NCBI GenBank assembly: GCA_009667805.1
Contig: CM019072.1
Coordinates: 37,255,519 to 37,319,518 of the forward strand
Direction: 5' to 3'
Length of the DNA: 64,000 nucleotides
Source of the DNA: Leptobrachium leishanense
Lineage: Eukaryota; Chordata; Amphibia; Anura; Megophryidae
Below the pieces are notes generated by a model that worked only from the letters and a program-made list of their open reading frames with translations, did no database searches and was not told where the DNA came from. The stretch's first letter is position 1, and the number at the start of each line of letters is the position of its first letter. The position numbers were made by a program, and so were the translations under genes. Below are positions 31,500 through 41,879 of this stretch, in pieces.

Positions 31500-32060
31500 A
31501 TCTGCTCTCTGTTCACTGAAGGCTGTATACTAGTGCTGGCTGCTGTGATTGCCTTTTACTGCTGGTTCACTGAAAGCTGTGTACTTCTGCTGCAGCTGCT
31601 GTTAATGTCTTTTACTAACAGCAGTGATGCTGGACAGTAACAGTCTTTTTACTATTCTGCTTCCCTAAGCAAAACTGTGAGGCGTGGGTGCTTTAGACTA
31701 GCTGAAGTCTGTATTTGACCAGTACTCACACGATGAAGTTCAGCAGATAACTTCAACTCGGCAAAACTGACACGTAGAAAGATGAATCCAGTTGAAGAGT
31801 TTAATGATCAGACTGACAATCTTGTTAGTGTACAGCTATGCAGGTAAAAAGAATTTAGTATGTCCAGCGATCACAGAATGGCTGCTATGTGACCAGGAAG
31901 TAACTAACAACAAGACACTGAGCAGAGGGGTGTGAACTAGCTGAATACAGAAGCCTAAGGAAACCCAGCAGGGACAAAATAGCTATGAAATCAATAGCAT
32001 GTAAGCAGCAAAGGCAGATTTAACACAAAAACAGAAAAATATACAATAAATCTTAAATCA
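31500..32060 (-). mobile_element. Probable leader and 5' LTR of the BEL/Pao relic
   Basis: The region upstream of the gag ATG (on the - strand) has internal near-repeats (GTTCACTGAAGGCTGTATAC and GTTCACTGAAAGCTGTGTAC). It includes the 56-bp block shared with 29534-29591. Exact LTR borders and target duplication could not be fixed. Confidence 0.45.
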
Positions 32061-32300
32061 TGAGGCATGACAGTGGTCAGGCTCTGTAGAGTCTCTAGTC
32101 CAACACCCCAAATCAATTTGAAATATGGTAAATGAAATATATAATTAGAAACCAAACAAACATCCACTTCTAATCATTGGCATCTGTTATCCAACACATT
32201 CCACAGGGAAAGGGTTACTGTAATAGATATAAGAATATTATAATTATTATGTAATTATTTTAATTTTGATTTCGTTTCTATACTTTTTTGTTGATAACAG

Positions 32301-32575
32301 GTTGTCACGATGATAAAACAGACATCACATTACAATCACATAAAAAGAAGAACTATCAAAAAGTAAGAATGAATCCAGAGTTGAAGCTTCTGAAAGGGAT
32401 TTTGGAAGAGCTCGCAAGGCTCCATGAACAGAGGAACACACCCGTTAATACTGATAATGATGCAAAGTCTAAGTGGTATACTGCAGCAGTGGTGTTAGAT
32501 CGTTTGATTTTCATAACATATAACATTATTGTGACTATAATTTTTATTTTCATGATTATTAGTTGGCTTTACTGA
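32301..32575 (+). CDS. 5-HT3-like receptor subunit, terminal exon with TM4 and stop
   Basis: The acceptor is GATAACAG at 32293-32300 and the stop codon TGA ends at 32575. The exon encodes the rest of the M3-M4 loop, a charged amphipathic stretch (LKLLKGILEELARLHEQ) at the place of the 5-HT3 MA helix, and TM4 (VVLDRLIFITYNIIVTIIFI, then FMIISWLY). The segment VLDRLIFITY corresponds to VLDKLLFHIY of 5-HT3A. The intracellular loop is short, about 95 residues between TM3 and TM4. The six exons give about 376 codons from loop A to the stop, consistent with a complete and apparently intact C-terminal two thirds of a subunit. Confidence 0.9.
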
Positions 32576-32591
32576 AATTAAGCTTAATTTG

Positions 32592-32597
32592 AATAAA
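32592..32597 (+). promoter_or_regulatory. Probable polyadenylation signal AATAAA of the receptor gene
   Basis: AATAAA lies 17 bases after the receptor stop codon. A second AATAAA occurs near 32678, just before an L2-like LINE tail. Position and motif support a very short 3' UTR, but no transcript data are available. Confidence 0.5.
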
Positions 32598-32696
32598 TGT
32601 TACAGTGGAATATCTGCTTTTGTACATATTATTTTATCACTGCATTTTTTTGTATAATTCAAAGTTTTAGCCAGATAAATAAAATTAGAACAGCTC

Positions 32697-33112
32697 TGCC
32701 AATGATCTCATGCTATCAGCTCCTCGTACTCGCACGCCCAACTCTCGCCTTCAGGACTTCTCTCGAGCTTCCCCCTTTCTATGGAACTCCCCCCGCAACA
32801 TTAGACTCTCCCCATCTCTCCTGTCTTTCAAGAAGTCTCTGAAAACGCATTACTTTAGAGAAGCCTATCAGCTCAGTCCATGATCTCCCCACTGTTATTT
32901 CCTGCTCCTCTTCCCATTCAGCCCTCCTGCAACCCGCCACTTCACTTACCCTATTCACCCTCACCAAATGGGTCACCCCTCTCCTTTTAGATTGTAAGTT
33001 CTCGAGCAGGGTCCTCCCTCCTTCTGTTCCGTGTGTGTGTAACGTGTATGTATATCTGTTATTCTGTCTCTCCAGCACTAAGGAATTTGCTGGCGCTTTA
33101 TAAATACTTATA
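32697..33112 (+). mobile_element. L2-like LINE 3' end
   Basis: The + strand text encodes the usual L2 C-terminus (RDFSRASPFLWNSP, then SFKKSLKTHYFREAY). It is followed by TAGATTGTAAGTTCTCGAGC and TTGCTGGCGCTTTATAAATA. It starts about 120 bp beyond the receptor stop codon. Confidence 0.75.
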
Positions 33113-33655
33113 ACTGTAACAGTTTACAGTGCAGAAACCCAGACGAGACACAAACATAATTGCATTTCTCAAATCTTTATTTAATGACTAACATTTAGAG
33201 TAACCACTAGTTATGTTCCATTTTGTAAATATGCAAATAGAAGAGTGCAGTAATAGTGTGTGAGGACCTCATATTACAAAATCTGAATACAATATATGCA
33301 TACAATTTGAGGATTTCAAAACAGCAGCGTTGATTTCTGGTGCACTCACTGCATTTCTATGCTGTGAACATAAACTCTTCTTTTGTTTCTTACATGTATT
33401 GTATTTTATTGAAATTTAAGTAATAAAAATCCAATGATTTAAATTGTGTTGGTTAAAACCAATTGATGAGCCATACGCTGTACTATAAAGTTCCCTGTGA
33501 AAAACTGTAAAATGGTGTAAAAATCCATTATTTTTTTCCTGTATTTCAGAATTCTCATCAGTCATGCTTTGGTAATCAGTCGTCTGCCAAAAATGGGCTG
33601 TACTCCAACCCTGGTGTAAACATAACAAGAACTGGTGTAAACTTAGCAACTCCAT
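33113..33655. other. Intergenic; nothing recognisable
   Basis: AT-rich sequence without domains. Confidence 0.4.
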
Positions 33656-33659
33656 AAAA

Positions 33660-33862
33660 TATAATGGGCTAATTTCCACATGGAGGGGATGCTCAGGACG
33701 GCACTTTAGCGCCGTTTCGAGCATCTAGGACCCTAGCGGTCGCTGCGGGGCAGGCTCCTTGACTCAACGCCTGGTGAAACTGGAGCGCAAAGGGGAAATT
33801 AGTGAACACTAATTTTTCCCCATAGCATCCCGGTTTTAGCGAGGGCTAGCAGATAGGGCCCT
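33660..33862. mobile_element. MITE fragment of the TTACAAT family
   Basis: GCACTTTAGCGCCGTTTCGA, CTAATTTTTCCCCATAGCAT and CCCGGTTTTAGCG resemble the ends of the other family copies (CCCGTTTTAGCG). Confidence 0.4.
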
Positions 33863-34205
33863 ATAACTGATCACTACTCTTACTCCTTAAGATATAGCCT
33901 ATAAGAAAAAACAACAGAAGTGAACCTTCTTGGGTCCACAATATATGATTGCATAGAGCATAACCGCGCCTGTATGGTCTAACCTGTGGATATGGACTAT
34001 TGGGAAATTCTCCAATACAACATAGAAATGAATAGTCTGTCCAAGCAAAAAGTTCATTTACTTTATCAAAGTACAATACATTATATCTTGTACTTAAGCT
34101 GCCAACCAAACATAGAACTGCCTAAGGTAAAATGGTAAAACCGCAAACAGAGAAGTATCACATGCAAACTGACCTTATGGTAAATGATGTAACTATGATG
34201 TAACT

Positions 34206-34357
34206 ATCTAAGGCAAAGTCCATCTAAACAATGCCTAAAAATCAACAAACACAACTCCTGATGACGCAGAGATATTCAGCAAAACGCGTAGAGTTTTGAT
34301 TGTGATTGTTGATTTTTTTTAGGCAGTATTTTGATGGGCTTTGCCTTAGATAGCTAC
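34206..34357 (+). ncRNA. Hammerhead-like motif with very long stem I
   Basis: Core 34253-34295: AACTC, CTGATGA, an imperfect stem II (GCAGA/TCAGC), then AAAACGCGT (consensus GAAACGCGT), A at the cleavage position, GAGTT. Stem I continues outward for about 45 more bases on each side (ATCTAAGGCAAAGTCCATCT, mirrored by GATGGGCTTTGCCTTAGAT). The substitution in the invariant GAAA suggests reduced or no activity. Confidence 0.5.
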
Positions 34358-35149
34358 TGCCAGTGGAGGGTTTGAGTAATAAGGATAGAATGGTTATGTA
34401 CTTTGTTTAATAATGTGACTCCTGTTTGGCAAGCAGTTTGTTTACTCCCTGTATCTGGTGCTAAAGCTTTGTGTTCCCTTAGGCTGCGGTCACACAGTCA
34501 TTCTGAGAGAAGAAGTAAAGTCTGTGAGAGTGGACTTCCTTCCACTCTGATGCTCATGTGGCCACCTCGCTGAGCGCAGTTAGTGCGTTCAGCGCTAGAA
34601 AGCTCAATCCTCCTATGGGGAATTGCGCTTTGTAGCCCCGTCTACATCCCTCGTAGCTTTTTGATGGGGAGGCTGAAATCGCATCCGGTGTTAGCACTAG
34701 GGATGAGCTGTTCGGTTCGGACTGTTCGGAGTTCGACCCGAACTTGGCCTGTTCGACTAGATCGCGAACACCGAACATTTCCGGATGTTCGCCGCATGTT
34801 CGACCACAATGCATTTTCCCACTGGCCTGAAGCTCGTAATTGGCTACAGCCTTGCACCTGACCACAGGTCTGGTGCAAGACTGGTTCAACACTATGCCAA
34901 TCACCGCTCAGAGTCCTGATTGCGCAAATTTTTCCCAATCATGGGCTCACAGAGCTAAGTCCCGCAGCACACTATATAACGTTTCCACGCGCCGATTCTG
35001 CACGCATTTCAGAGGAGATTTTAAAGGAGATAGTTGTGTGTTGTTACTGCCGGTCTGCCACACTACTGGGGGGTCTGGGGGGGTCTCATTTCTACCAAAT
35101 ATCAGGGAATTAAGGTGATATGTGTCTTGTCACTGTGCCAGCAAGTTTT

Positions 35150-35965
35150 TTTGGGGTTTACAACTTTCTTTAAAACATTTGTGAATTGAGGTGATCTTCT
35201 GGGTCTTGTCACTGTGACTCACTGTGCCAGCAAATCTTTTTGGGGCTCACTAATTTCTTCAAAACATTTGTGAATTGAGGTGATCTGTGTCTCGTCACAC
35301 ATCCAGTACCACGCAGTATTTTGGGGCTCACTAATTTCCTTAAAACATTTGTGAATTGAGGTGATCTGTGTCTCGTCCCACATCCAGTACCACGCATTAT
35401 TTTGGGGCTCACTAATTTCTTTAAAAAATTTGTGAATTGAGGTGATATGTGTCTCGTCGCACAACCAGTATCACGCATTATTTTGGGGCTCACTAATTTC
35501 TTTAAAACATTTGTGAATTGAGGTGATCTGTGTCTCGTCGCACAACCAGTACCAGGCCTTATTTTGGGGCTCACTAATTTCTTTAAAACATTTGTGAATT
35601 GAGGTGATCTGTGTCTCGTCGCACAACCAGTACCACGCCTTATTTTGGGGCTCACTAATTTCTTTAAAACATTTGTGAATTGAGGTGATCTGTGTCTCGT
35701 CACACAACCAGTACCACGCCTTATTTTGGGGCTCACTAATTTCTTTAAAACATTTGTGAATTGAGGTGATCTGTGTCTCGTCGCACAACCAGTACCACGC
35801 CTCATTTTGGGGCTCACTAATTTCTTTAAAACATTTGTGAATTGAGGTGATCTGTGTCTCGTCACACATCCAGTACCACGCAGTATTTTGGGGCTCACTA
35901 ATTTTTTTAAAACATTTGTGAATTGAGGTGATCTGTGTCTCGTCACTGGCTGCCAGCTATCAGTG
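35150..35965. repeat. 81-bp tandem array in hAT copy 2 (about 10 units)
   Basis: Units contain TTTTGGGGCTCACTAATTTC, AAACATTTGTGAATTGAGGT and CAACCAGTACCACGCC. The array ends about 90 bp upstream of the transposase ATG. Copy 1 has only 4-5 units. On the - strand the 27-codon unit gives an open frame of 254 codons, which I treat as a by-product. Confidence 0.92.
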
Positions 35966-38900
35966 TGTCTCACTGAGTTATACGAGAGTTCTTTAAATCT
36001 TTATACCAGAGTTGAATCAGAGTTCTGTATATATTAATCTATATATCACTCACCATGTCTGAAAAAACAAAAAGGACAGGCAGACGCTCCCAAACACAGA
36101 CAAGAGGGCAAGCAGCCCCTGTGTCGGGAGGCTGTGCCTCTGGTCATGGTGGACGTGGTGCATCCTCTGCAGGGGCACACTTGTCCTTTCTAACTGGTGC
36201 TGGCCGTCTTAAGCAGCAGCAACATACAGAGGACTTGGTGGATTGGCTAACCAGGCCATCCTCATCCTCCGAGTCCTCTGCCAGCCAGGCTTCTAGTGCT
36301 TTACAGTCCACCTCAGCTGCCAAAGCATCTAATGCAGCCTCCATCTCCACAGCTACTCCTGCCGTAGCCTCGCTATCACACACGGAGGAGTCAGCTGAAT
36401 TGTTTGACTACAATGAGAGTGACATGCTGCTTGAGGATGCGCAGCAAGTACAGTGCTCTGATTCAATCTCTGAGGTTGAGCAAGGGAGTATAATCAACCT
36501 AGAGGAAGGGGGTGCCAGTGATGACACACAAATAACTGGCACCCATGTTGCCCCAGCAGCTGCAGCATACTGCCAAGTTGGCTCCAGTGATGAGGAGATA
36601 GGGGGTGAAGATGACAATGATGATGAGGTCACTGACTCCACCTGGGTGCCAGATCAAACAGAGGAATTAAGTGAGGAAAAGGGGGAGGAGGAGGCACAGC
36701 AAACACGAGGCACAACATCCTCTGTGACCAACCGTAGCACTAGCCAGTCCAAGGCATCACATGTCAGAGCTGCTCCGGTGCAGAGCGCTGTTGTCTCAAA
36801 GAACACATGCAGGAACTCTGTTGTCTGGGAGTTCTTTAAGAAATGTGCAGTAGAGCGCAGCATTGCTATTTGTAATCTATGTCAGATGAGGCTTAAGCGT
36901 GGGAAAGATACCGGACACTTGGGTACCACGTGCTTGAGGCGACATATGAACAACTGCCACACATCCCGTTGGCGCAAAACTTGGCGTAGGTCCGCCTCCT
37001 CCTCATCTGTCTCTACCCCCACTGTATGTCCTGCCATGTCATTGCCTACAACCTCCACCGACAGGGATGATGCTACCAGCTCCTTCCTCACAATGTGACA
37101 TCATTCCAGCAGCTGAAGATTTACACAGTCAGATTACGTTGCCGCAGCTGCTGCAGCGAAAAAAAAATATAGTCCCAACCATCCCCAAGCACAGCGTCTA
37201 AATGCCAGCTTAGCAAAATTACTCGCATTGCAGCTGCTGCCTTTCAAGCTGGTGGACTCTGCTCCCTTTCCGTGAAATTGCTGAATGTGTTGTACCACAG
37301 TGGCAGGTTCCAAAATGCCATTACTTTTCACTCAAGGCCATTCCAGCACTATACCAGCACGTGGAAGACAATGTTATCCAGTCATTGGGAAAGGCAGTCA
37401 GCAGCAAAGTGCATGTCACTTTAGACACGTGGTCCAGCAAGCATGGACAGGGTCGTTACATTTCCTTCACGGCACATTGGGTAACTCTGATCGCAGCTGG
37501 GAGGGATCCAAGACGGGGCTCTGTGCTAGAGCTTGTTCATCCACCACGCCTCCAGAAAGCTGATTGTATGAGGTCTGTCTGCTCCACCACCACCACCTCT
37601 TCCTCCTCCTCCTTCTCTGTCTCTCGCGAAGTGCCAGTTAAACCGACGCCTGACAGGGTCTATGCAATGGCTCAAGCAAAAAGATGCCATACTGTGCTTG
37701 AGCTGGTTTGTTTAGGGGACAGGAGCCACACCGGGTCAGAAATTTTGTCAGCTCTGCAGGGGCAGGTGCAGAGATGGTTAACACCATGCCAGCTTGAGCT
37801 GGGAATGATCGTCTGCGATAATGGCAGCAACCTTCTCTCCACCCTACGCAAGGGTAAATTGATGCATGTACCATGCCTAGCACACGTCCTAAATCTGGTG
37901 GTACAGCGTTTCCTAACCAAGTACCCAGGGCTGCCAGAGCTTCTCATCCAGGCCAGAAAAGTCTGCAGCCACTTCAGACGGTCATTCCCAGCAAGCGTTC
38001 GCCTGGCAGAAATTCAAAGAGAATTCCACCTTCCCACAAACCGTCTGATCTGTGACATGCCCACCAGGTGGAACTCGACATTAGCAATGCTGCAGCGTCT
38101 GCACAAGCAGCAGAGGGCCATCAACGAGTACCTGTGTGAGTATGGCACAAGGACAGGTTCAGGTCAACTTGGTTTCTTTCCCCCCCGCAGTGGCTGATGA
38201 TCAAGCATGCATGCACTGTACTGTCACCATTTGAGGAGGCAACGAGGATGGTGAGCAGGGACAGTGCATGCATCAGTGACACAATTCCTTTAGTGTTCCT
38301 GCTGGAGCACACTCTGCGGGGAATTATAGATGTGGCTCTAGAGGCAGAGCAGCGGGAGGAAGAGGAGGCCTTCCCTAGCTCTCAAGGCCACAGTCTTTCC
38401 GCAGACAGCATTCCAGCGGGTCCTACTCAGATCAGACAGGAGGAGGATGAGGAGGAGGAGGAGTATTTAAGTAGTGGGGGCATTGAAGGTGGGGATTCCT
38501 CAAGGGAGGGTTTGTGTGCCCAGAAACAGAAGGGCTAGTGCGTGGATGGGAGGAGGAAGTGCACGATACGGTCATCCTCATTGGCCAGGACGACTCAGAA
38601 GCTAATGCCACCTCCAACCTACGCTGCATGGGCTCCCTAATGATGCAAAGCCTGCTAAAGGACCCCAAGATCTGTGCAGGGCCGGCGCTGCCGCTAGGCG
38701 AGCTAGGCGGCAGAGCGCAGAGCCCACCTAGGGCGCAGCCGGGCCCGACCACCGAAGAAAAAAATTGTGAAAAAAATTGTACCGGGCACACTGACCCGTC
38801 GCGCCCTCAGGCACTGCCCGAGGGCCCGCGGGTTGGTAGGGGGAGTGGAGTAATCCATGACAGCCAGCTCAGGGCTCTCCCAAACCATTGCGACAGCGGC

Positions 38901-39534
38901 GGCTGCGGGCACTGCTGCGGGCACTGCAGAGTGCCTGTCGCACTTCCTCCTTCCTACCACGTGCATGGCACGCTGCAGTGCCCGCCCCCTCATATCACGC
39001 AGTGCTAGTGCCAGATGCTGATAGAAGCGGGAAAGGTCCGGCGGAGCCAGCCATAGATTTGTTTTTTGAATGGTGAGTGCGCGGGATGAATTGCAGGCGG
39101 CTGTTTCGGGACATCCAGACAGCCAACTGCTTCTGGGGCAAGAGAGGCTGGTGCGGGCCGTGAGCTTTCCGGGCTGGCTGGAGAGCTGGGTGCTGCTGGT
39201 CCAGGGAGCCCAGACAAGCCTGGAGGTGCTGAGGGATGCCTGGGTCTGGAGAGCCCGCCCCCCCTGGGCTTCATCATCACAGCACTGGTGAGTACCGGGA
39301 TAGGGGACCTGCCAGCGGTGGACTGTGCGTGTGTGTGTATAGACTGTTGCACTGGTGAGGGGGGTGACTAATTGCAAGGGGTGGTGGGGGGTGATGAATT
39401 GCAGGGGTGGTGGAGGAGTGTGATGAATTGCAAGGGATGGTGGGGGGAGTGATGAAGTTCAGGGGATGGTGGGGTTGAGTGATGAAGTTCAGGGGATGGT
39501 GGGGGGTGATGAATTGCAATGGTGAGGGGTGTGA

Positions 39535-40440
39535 AGTGGGGTGAGGATGGGGGTGTGATGGAGAGTGGGGGTGTGATGGAGAGTGGGGGTGTGATGGAGA
39601 GTGGGGGTGTGATGGAGAGTGGAGGTGTGATGGAGAGTGGAGGTGTGATGGAGAGTGGGGGTGTGATGGAGAGTGGGGGTGTTGATGGAGAGTGGAGGTG
39701 TGATGGAGAGTGGAGGTGTGATGGAGTGGGGGGTGTGATGGAGAGTGGAGGTGGTGATGGAGATGGGGGTGTGATGGAGAGTGGGGGTGTGATGGAGAGT
39801 GGGGGTGTGATGGAGAGTGGAGGTGTGATGGAGAGTGGAGGTGTGATGGAGAGTGGGGTGTGATGGAGAGTGGGGGTGATGGAGAGTGGAGGTGTGATGG
39901 AGAGTGGGGGTGTGATGGAGAGTGGGGGTGTGATGGAGAGTGGGGGTGTGATGGAGAGTGGAGGTGTGATGGAGAGTGGGGTGTGATGGAGAGTGGGGGT
40001 GTGATGGAGAGTGGGGGTGTGATGGAGAGTGGAGGTGTGATGGAGAGTGGGGGTGTGATGGAGAGTGGGGTGTGATGGAGAGTGGGGTGTGATGGAGAGT
40101 GGAGGTGTGATGGAGAGTGGGGTGTGATGGAGAGTGGAGGTGTGATGGAGAGTGGGGGTGTGATGGAGAGTGGGGGTGTGATGGAGAGTGGAGGTGTGAT
40201 GGAGAGTGGGGTGTGATGGAGATTGGGGGTGTGATGGAGAGTGGAGGTGTGATGGAGAGTGGGGGTGTGATGGAGAGTGGGGGTGTGATGGAGAGTGGAG
40301 GTGTGATGGAGAGTGGAGGTGTGATGGAGAGTGGGGGTGTGATGGAGAGTGGAGGTGTGATGGAGAGTGGGGGTGTGATGGAGAGTGGAGGTGTGATGGA
40401 GAGTGGGGGTGTGATGGAGAGTGGGGGTGTGATGGACTGA
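39535..40440. repeat. Minisatellite, 16-18 bp unit, more than 50 units
   Basis: The unit is GGAGAGTGGGGGTGTGAT with variants (GGAGGTGTGAT, GGGTGTGAT). It gives long open frames on both strands (repeated MESGGV, and Ser/Pro/His on the other strand) that are not genes. Confidence 0.93.
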
Positions 40441-40567
40441 AATGGTGAGTGGGGGGTAATGGTGAGGGGGGTTTGATGAATTGATATGCTGGGGGCTGCA
40501 GAATGACAACAATTGATATCCTTTGGGGGTTAGAATTGATGTGGTGGGGCAGTTGAATAAATCAATT

Positions 40568-40655
40568 ACATTACTGAGTTTTATTGCTGTGGAGCTCTGT
40601 GATACGCTCATAACACATCGCACATTACTGTGAGTTTTATTGCTACATACCCTGG
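40568..40655. repeat. Satellite family unit(s) inside the nested hAT
   Basis: GAGTTTTATTGCTGTGGAGC followed by TCTGTGATACGCTCATAACA and a second partial unit. It is identical in type to the array at 60753-61058. Confidence 0.8.
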
Positions 40656-41879
40656 GGTGTAGGGGATATATAGTTGTCTATGTGAATGTATGGCTGTGTG
40701 TGTGTAAAATTTGCATGTATTTGTCTATAAACAAATTGCTGTTTGTAAAATTCTGCATCTGTGTCCTTGTCGCAGTCCATCGTTGCCCCCTCAAACTCTG
40801 GGCTCTGCTGGTTGGGCATGTCAAACTCTGGCTCCTGCTGGTTGGGCATGTCAAACTCTGGGCTCTGCTGGGCATGTGAAATGGTTTGATTTCGTTAAGA
40901 AAAATACAATTAATTTAGATTTGTTCAATAGAGTTAATTTAAAATTGTTTAATACGGTTTATATTTATTTTACCTTTACTAGTGGTGCTTTTCAAACTTT
41001 ATTCTTGAAAAAAAGAAAGAAATTTATCAGTTTCATGTTGTGTCGCTTTTTTTGGGGTGGGGGGTGCAAGTAGCTGGTCTTGCCTAGGGCGCAAAATAGT
41101 CTAGCACCGGCCCTGGATCCGTGCTATCAAGGAGAGGGATCATTACTGGTTGGCAACCCTTCTTGATCCACGATACAAGGGGAAAGTTGCAGAGCTCATC
41201 CTGCCCGCACAGAGGGAGCACAGGATGAAAAAACTTGAGGACGCTCTAAAGCGACACTTGTGAATGTGTAACACCTTTCTAAGCACTGGTAGATTACCAA
41301 GTGCAGACACACGTGCTTCTGAGGCTGCGGGTGATCAGAGGAATAGTGGTGAAGGCCAGGGCCGCTTGACTGATGCTTTTTTAAATTTTTTTAGTCCTCG
41401 ACGCCCAGGGACGTCAAATGTAGGCACCCATTGCCAGCGTCTTCACCATATGGTGCAGGACTACATAGGGGCAAGGGCAGACCTGGATACCTTTCCAGCA
41501 GATGATCCACTGGCTTACTTGGTGTTGAGATTGGATCACTGGCCAGAATTTAGCCAATATGCTATGCAGCTACTAGGTTGCCCTTCATCTAGCATGCTTT
41601 CCGAAGGGACGTTCAGTGCCACTGGAGGTTTTGTCACAGACAAAAGAGTGCGTCTGTCCACCGACTCTGTAGACCGGCTGACATTTATAAAAACGAATCA
41701 GTCCTGGATCAGCAGCTATCAATCCCCTGATTCTGAAGTAATGGAATAGATCGGGGATGTCCTCTTCTGCATTCACAAAACCTCCAGCACTGAACTCTTC
41801 CACAATACCACAAAAGGGTTACGGTGTGAAGGCACTTGCTGCCATGAAAGGCACAATATTTGGCTGCACTGACGCCTGT

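Larger units (their letters stand above)
1612..32575 (+). other. Extent of the 5-HT3 (HTR3C/D/E-like) receptor subunit gene seen in this window
   Basis: The span joins the six exons listed separately. The encoded protein would sit in the plasma membrane as one of five subunits around a cation pore opened by a small ligand. All internal splice phases match (0, 2, 1, 0, 1, 1), no exon has a premature stop, and intron sizes are about 12.0, 6.1, 1.8, 1.6 and 8.3 kb. The family assignment rests on the Cys-loop, W-x-P-D, TM2 and TM4 motifs. HTR3C/D/E-like is preferred over 5-HT3A because of the missing loop B Trp. Another member of the Cys-loop cation group, such as a zinc-activated channel relative, cannot be excluded. 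Promoter and first exons are outside the window. Confidence 0.82.
38677..41115. mobile_element. Nested non-autonomous hAT element carrying a minisatellite
   Basis: The ends are CAGGGCCGGCGCT and, reversed, CAGGGCCGGTGCT. Subterminal CTAGGGCGCAG blocks occur. The target duplication is GATCTGTG (38669-38676) and GATCCGTG (41116-41123), 7 of 8, inside the copy 2 transposase. The coding text resumes on the far side, so removal would restore continuity there. It holds a 17-bp minisatellite and one or two units of the 54-60 bp satellite. No transposase. Confidence 0.88.
36055..41749 (+). pseudogene. hAT transposase, copy 2, disrupted by indels and a nested element
   Basis: From the ATG at 36055: an acidic N-terminus; a BED finger (WEFFKKCAVE, then ICNLCQMRLKRGK, then CLRRHMNNCH) near 36815-36975; the RNase-H-like core with first Asp in VTLDTWSS (about 37424) and second Asp in IVCDNGSNLL (37817), both kept; and the hATC region (YAMQLLGCPSSSML, then DKRVRLSTDSVDRL) at about 41560-41700. 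Breaks: a 14-bp deletion relative to copy 1 near 37077; a frame change near 38120-38195 that copy 1 also has; another near 38500; a 2.4 kb hAT inserted at 38677-41115; and an in-frame TGA at 41261. Not functional as it stands. Confidence 0.88.

Noticed and set aside
39277..40623. A 448-codon Ser/Pro/His-rich open frame on the - strand
   Set aside because: It runs through the 17-bp minisatellite; the complementary strand is open too and the peptide is pure repeat. No domain.
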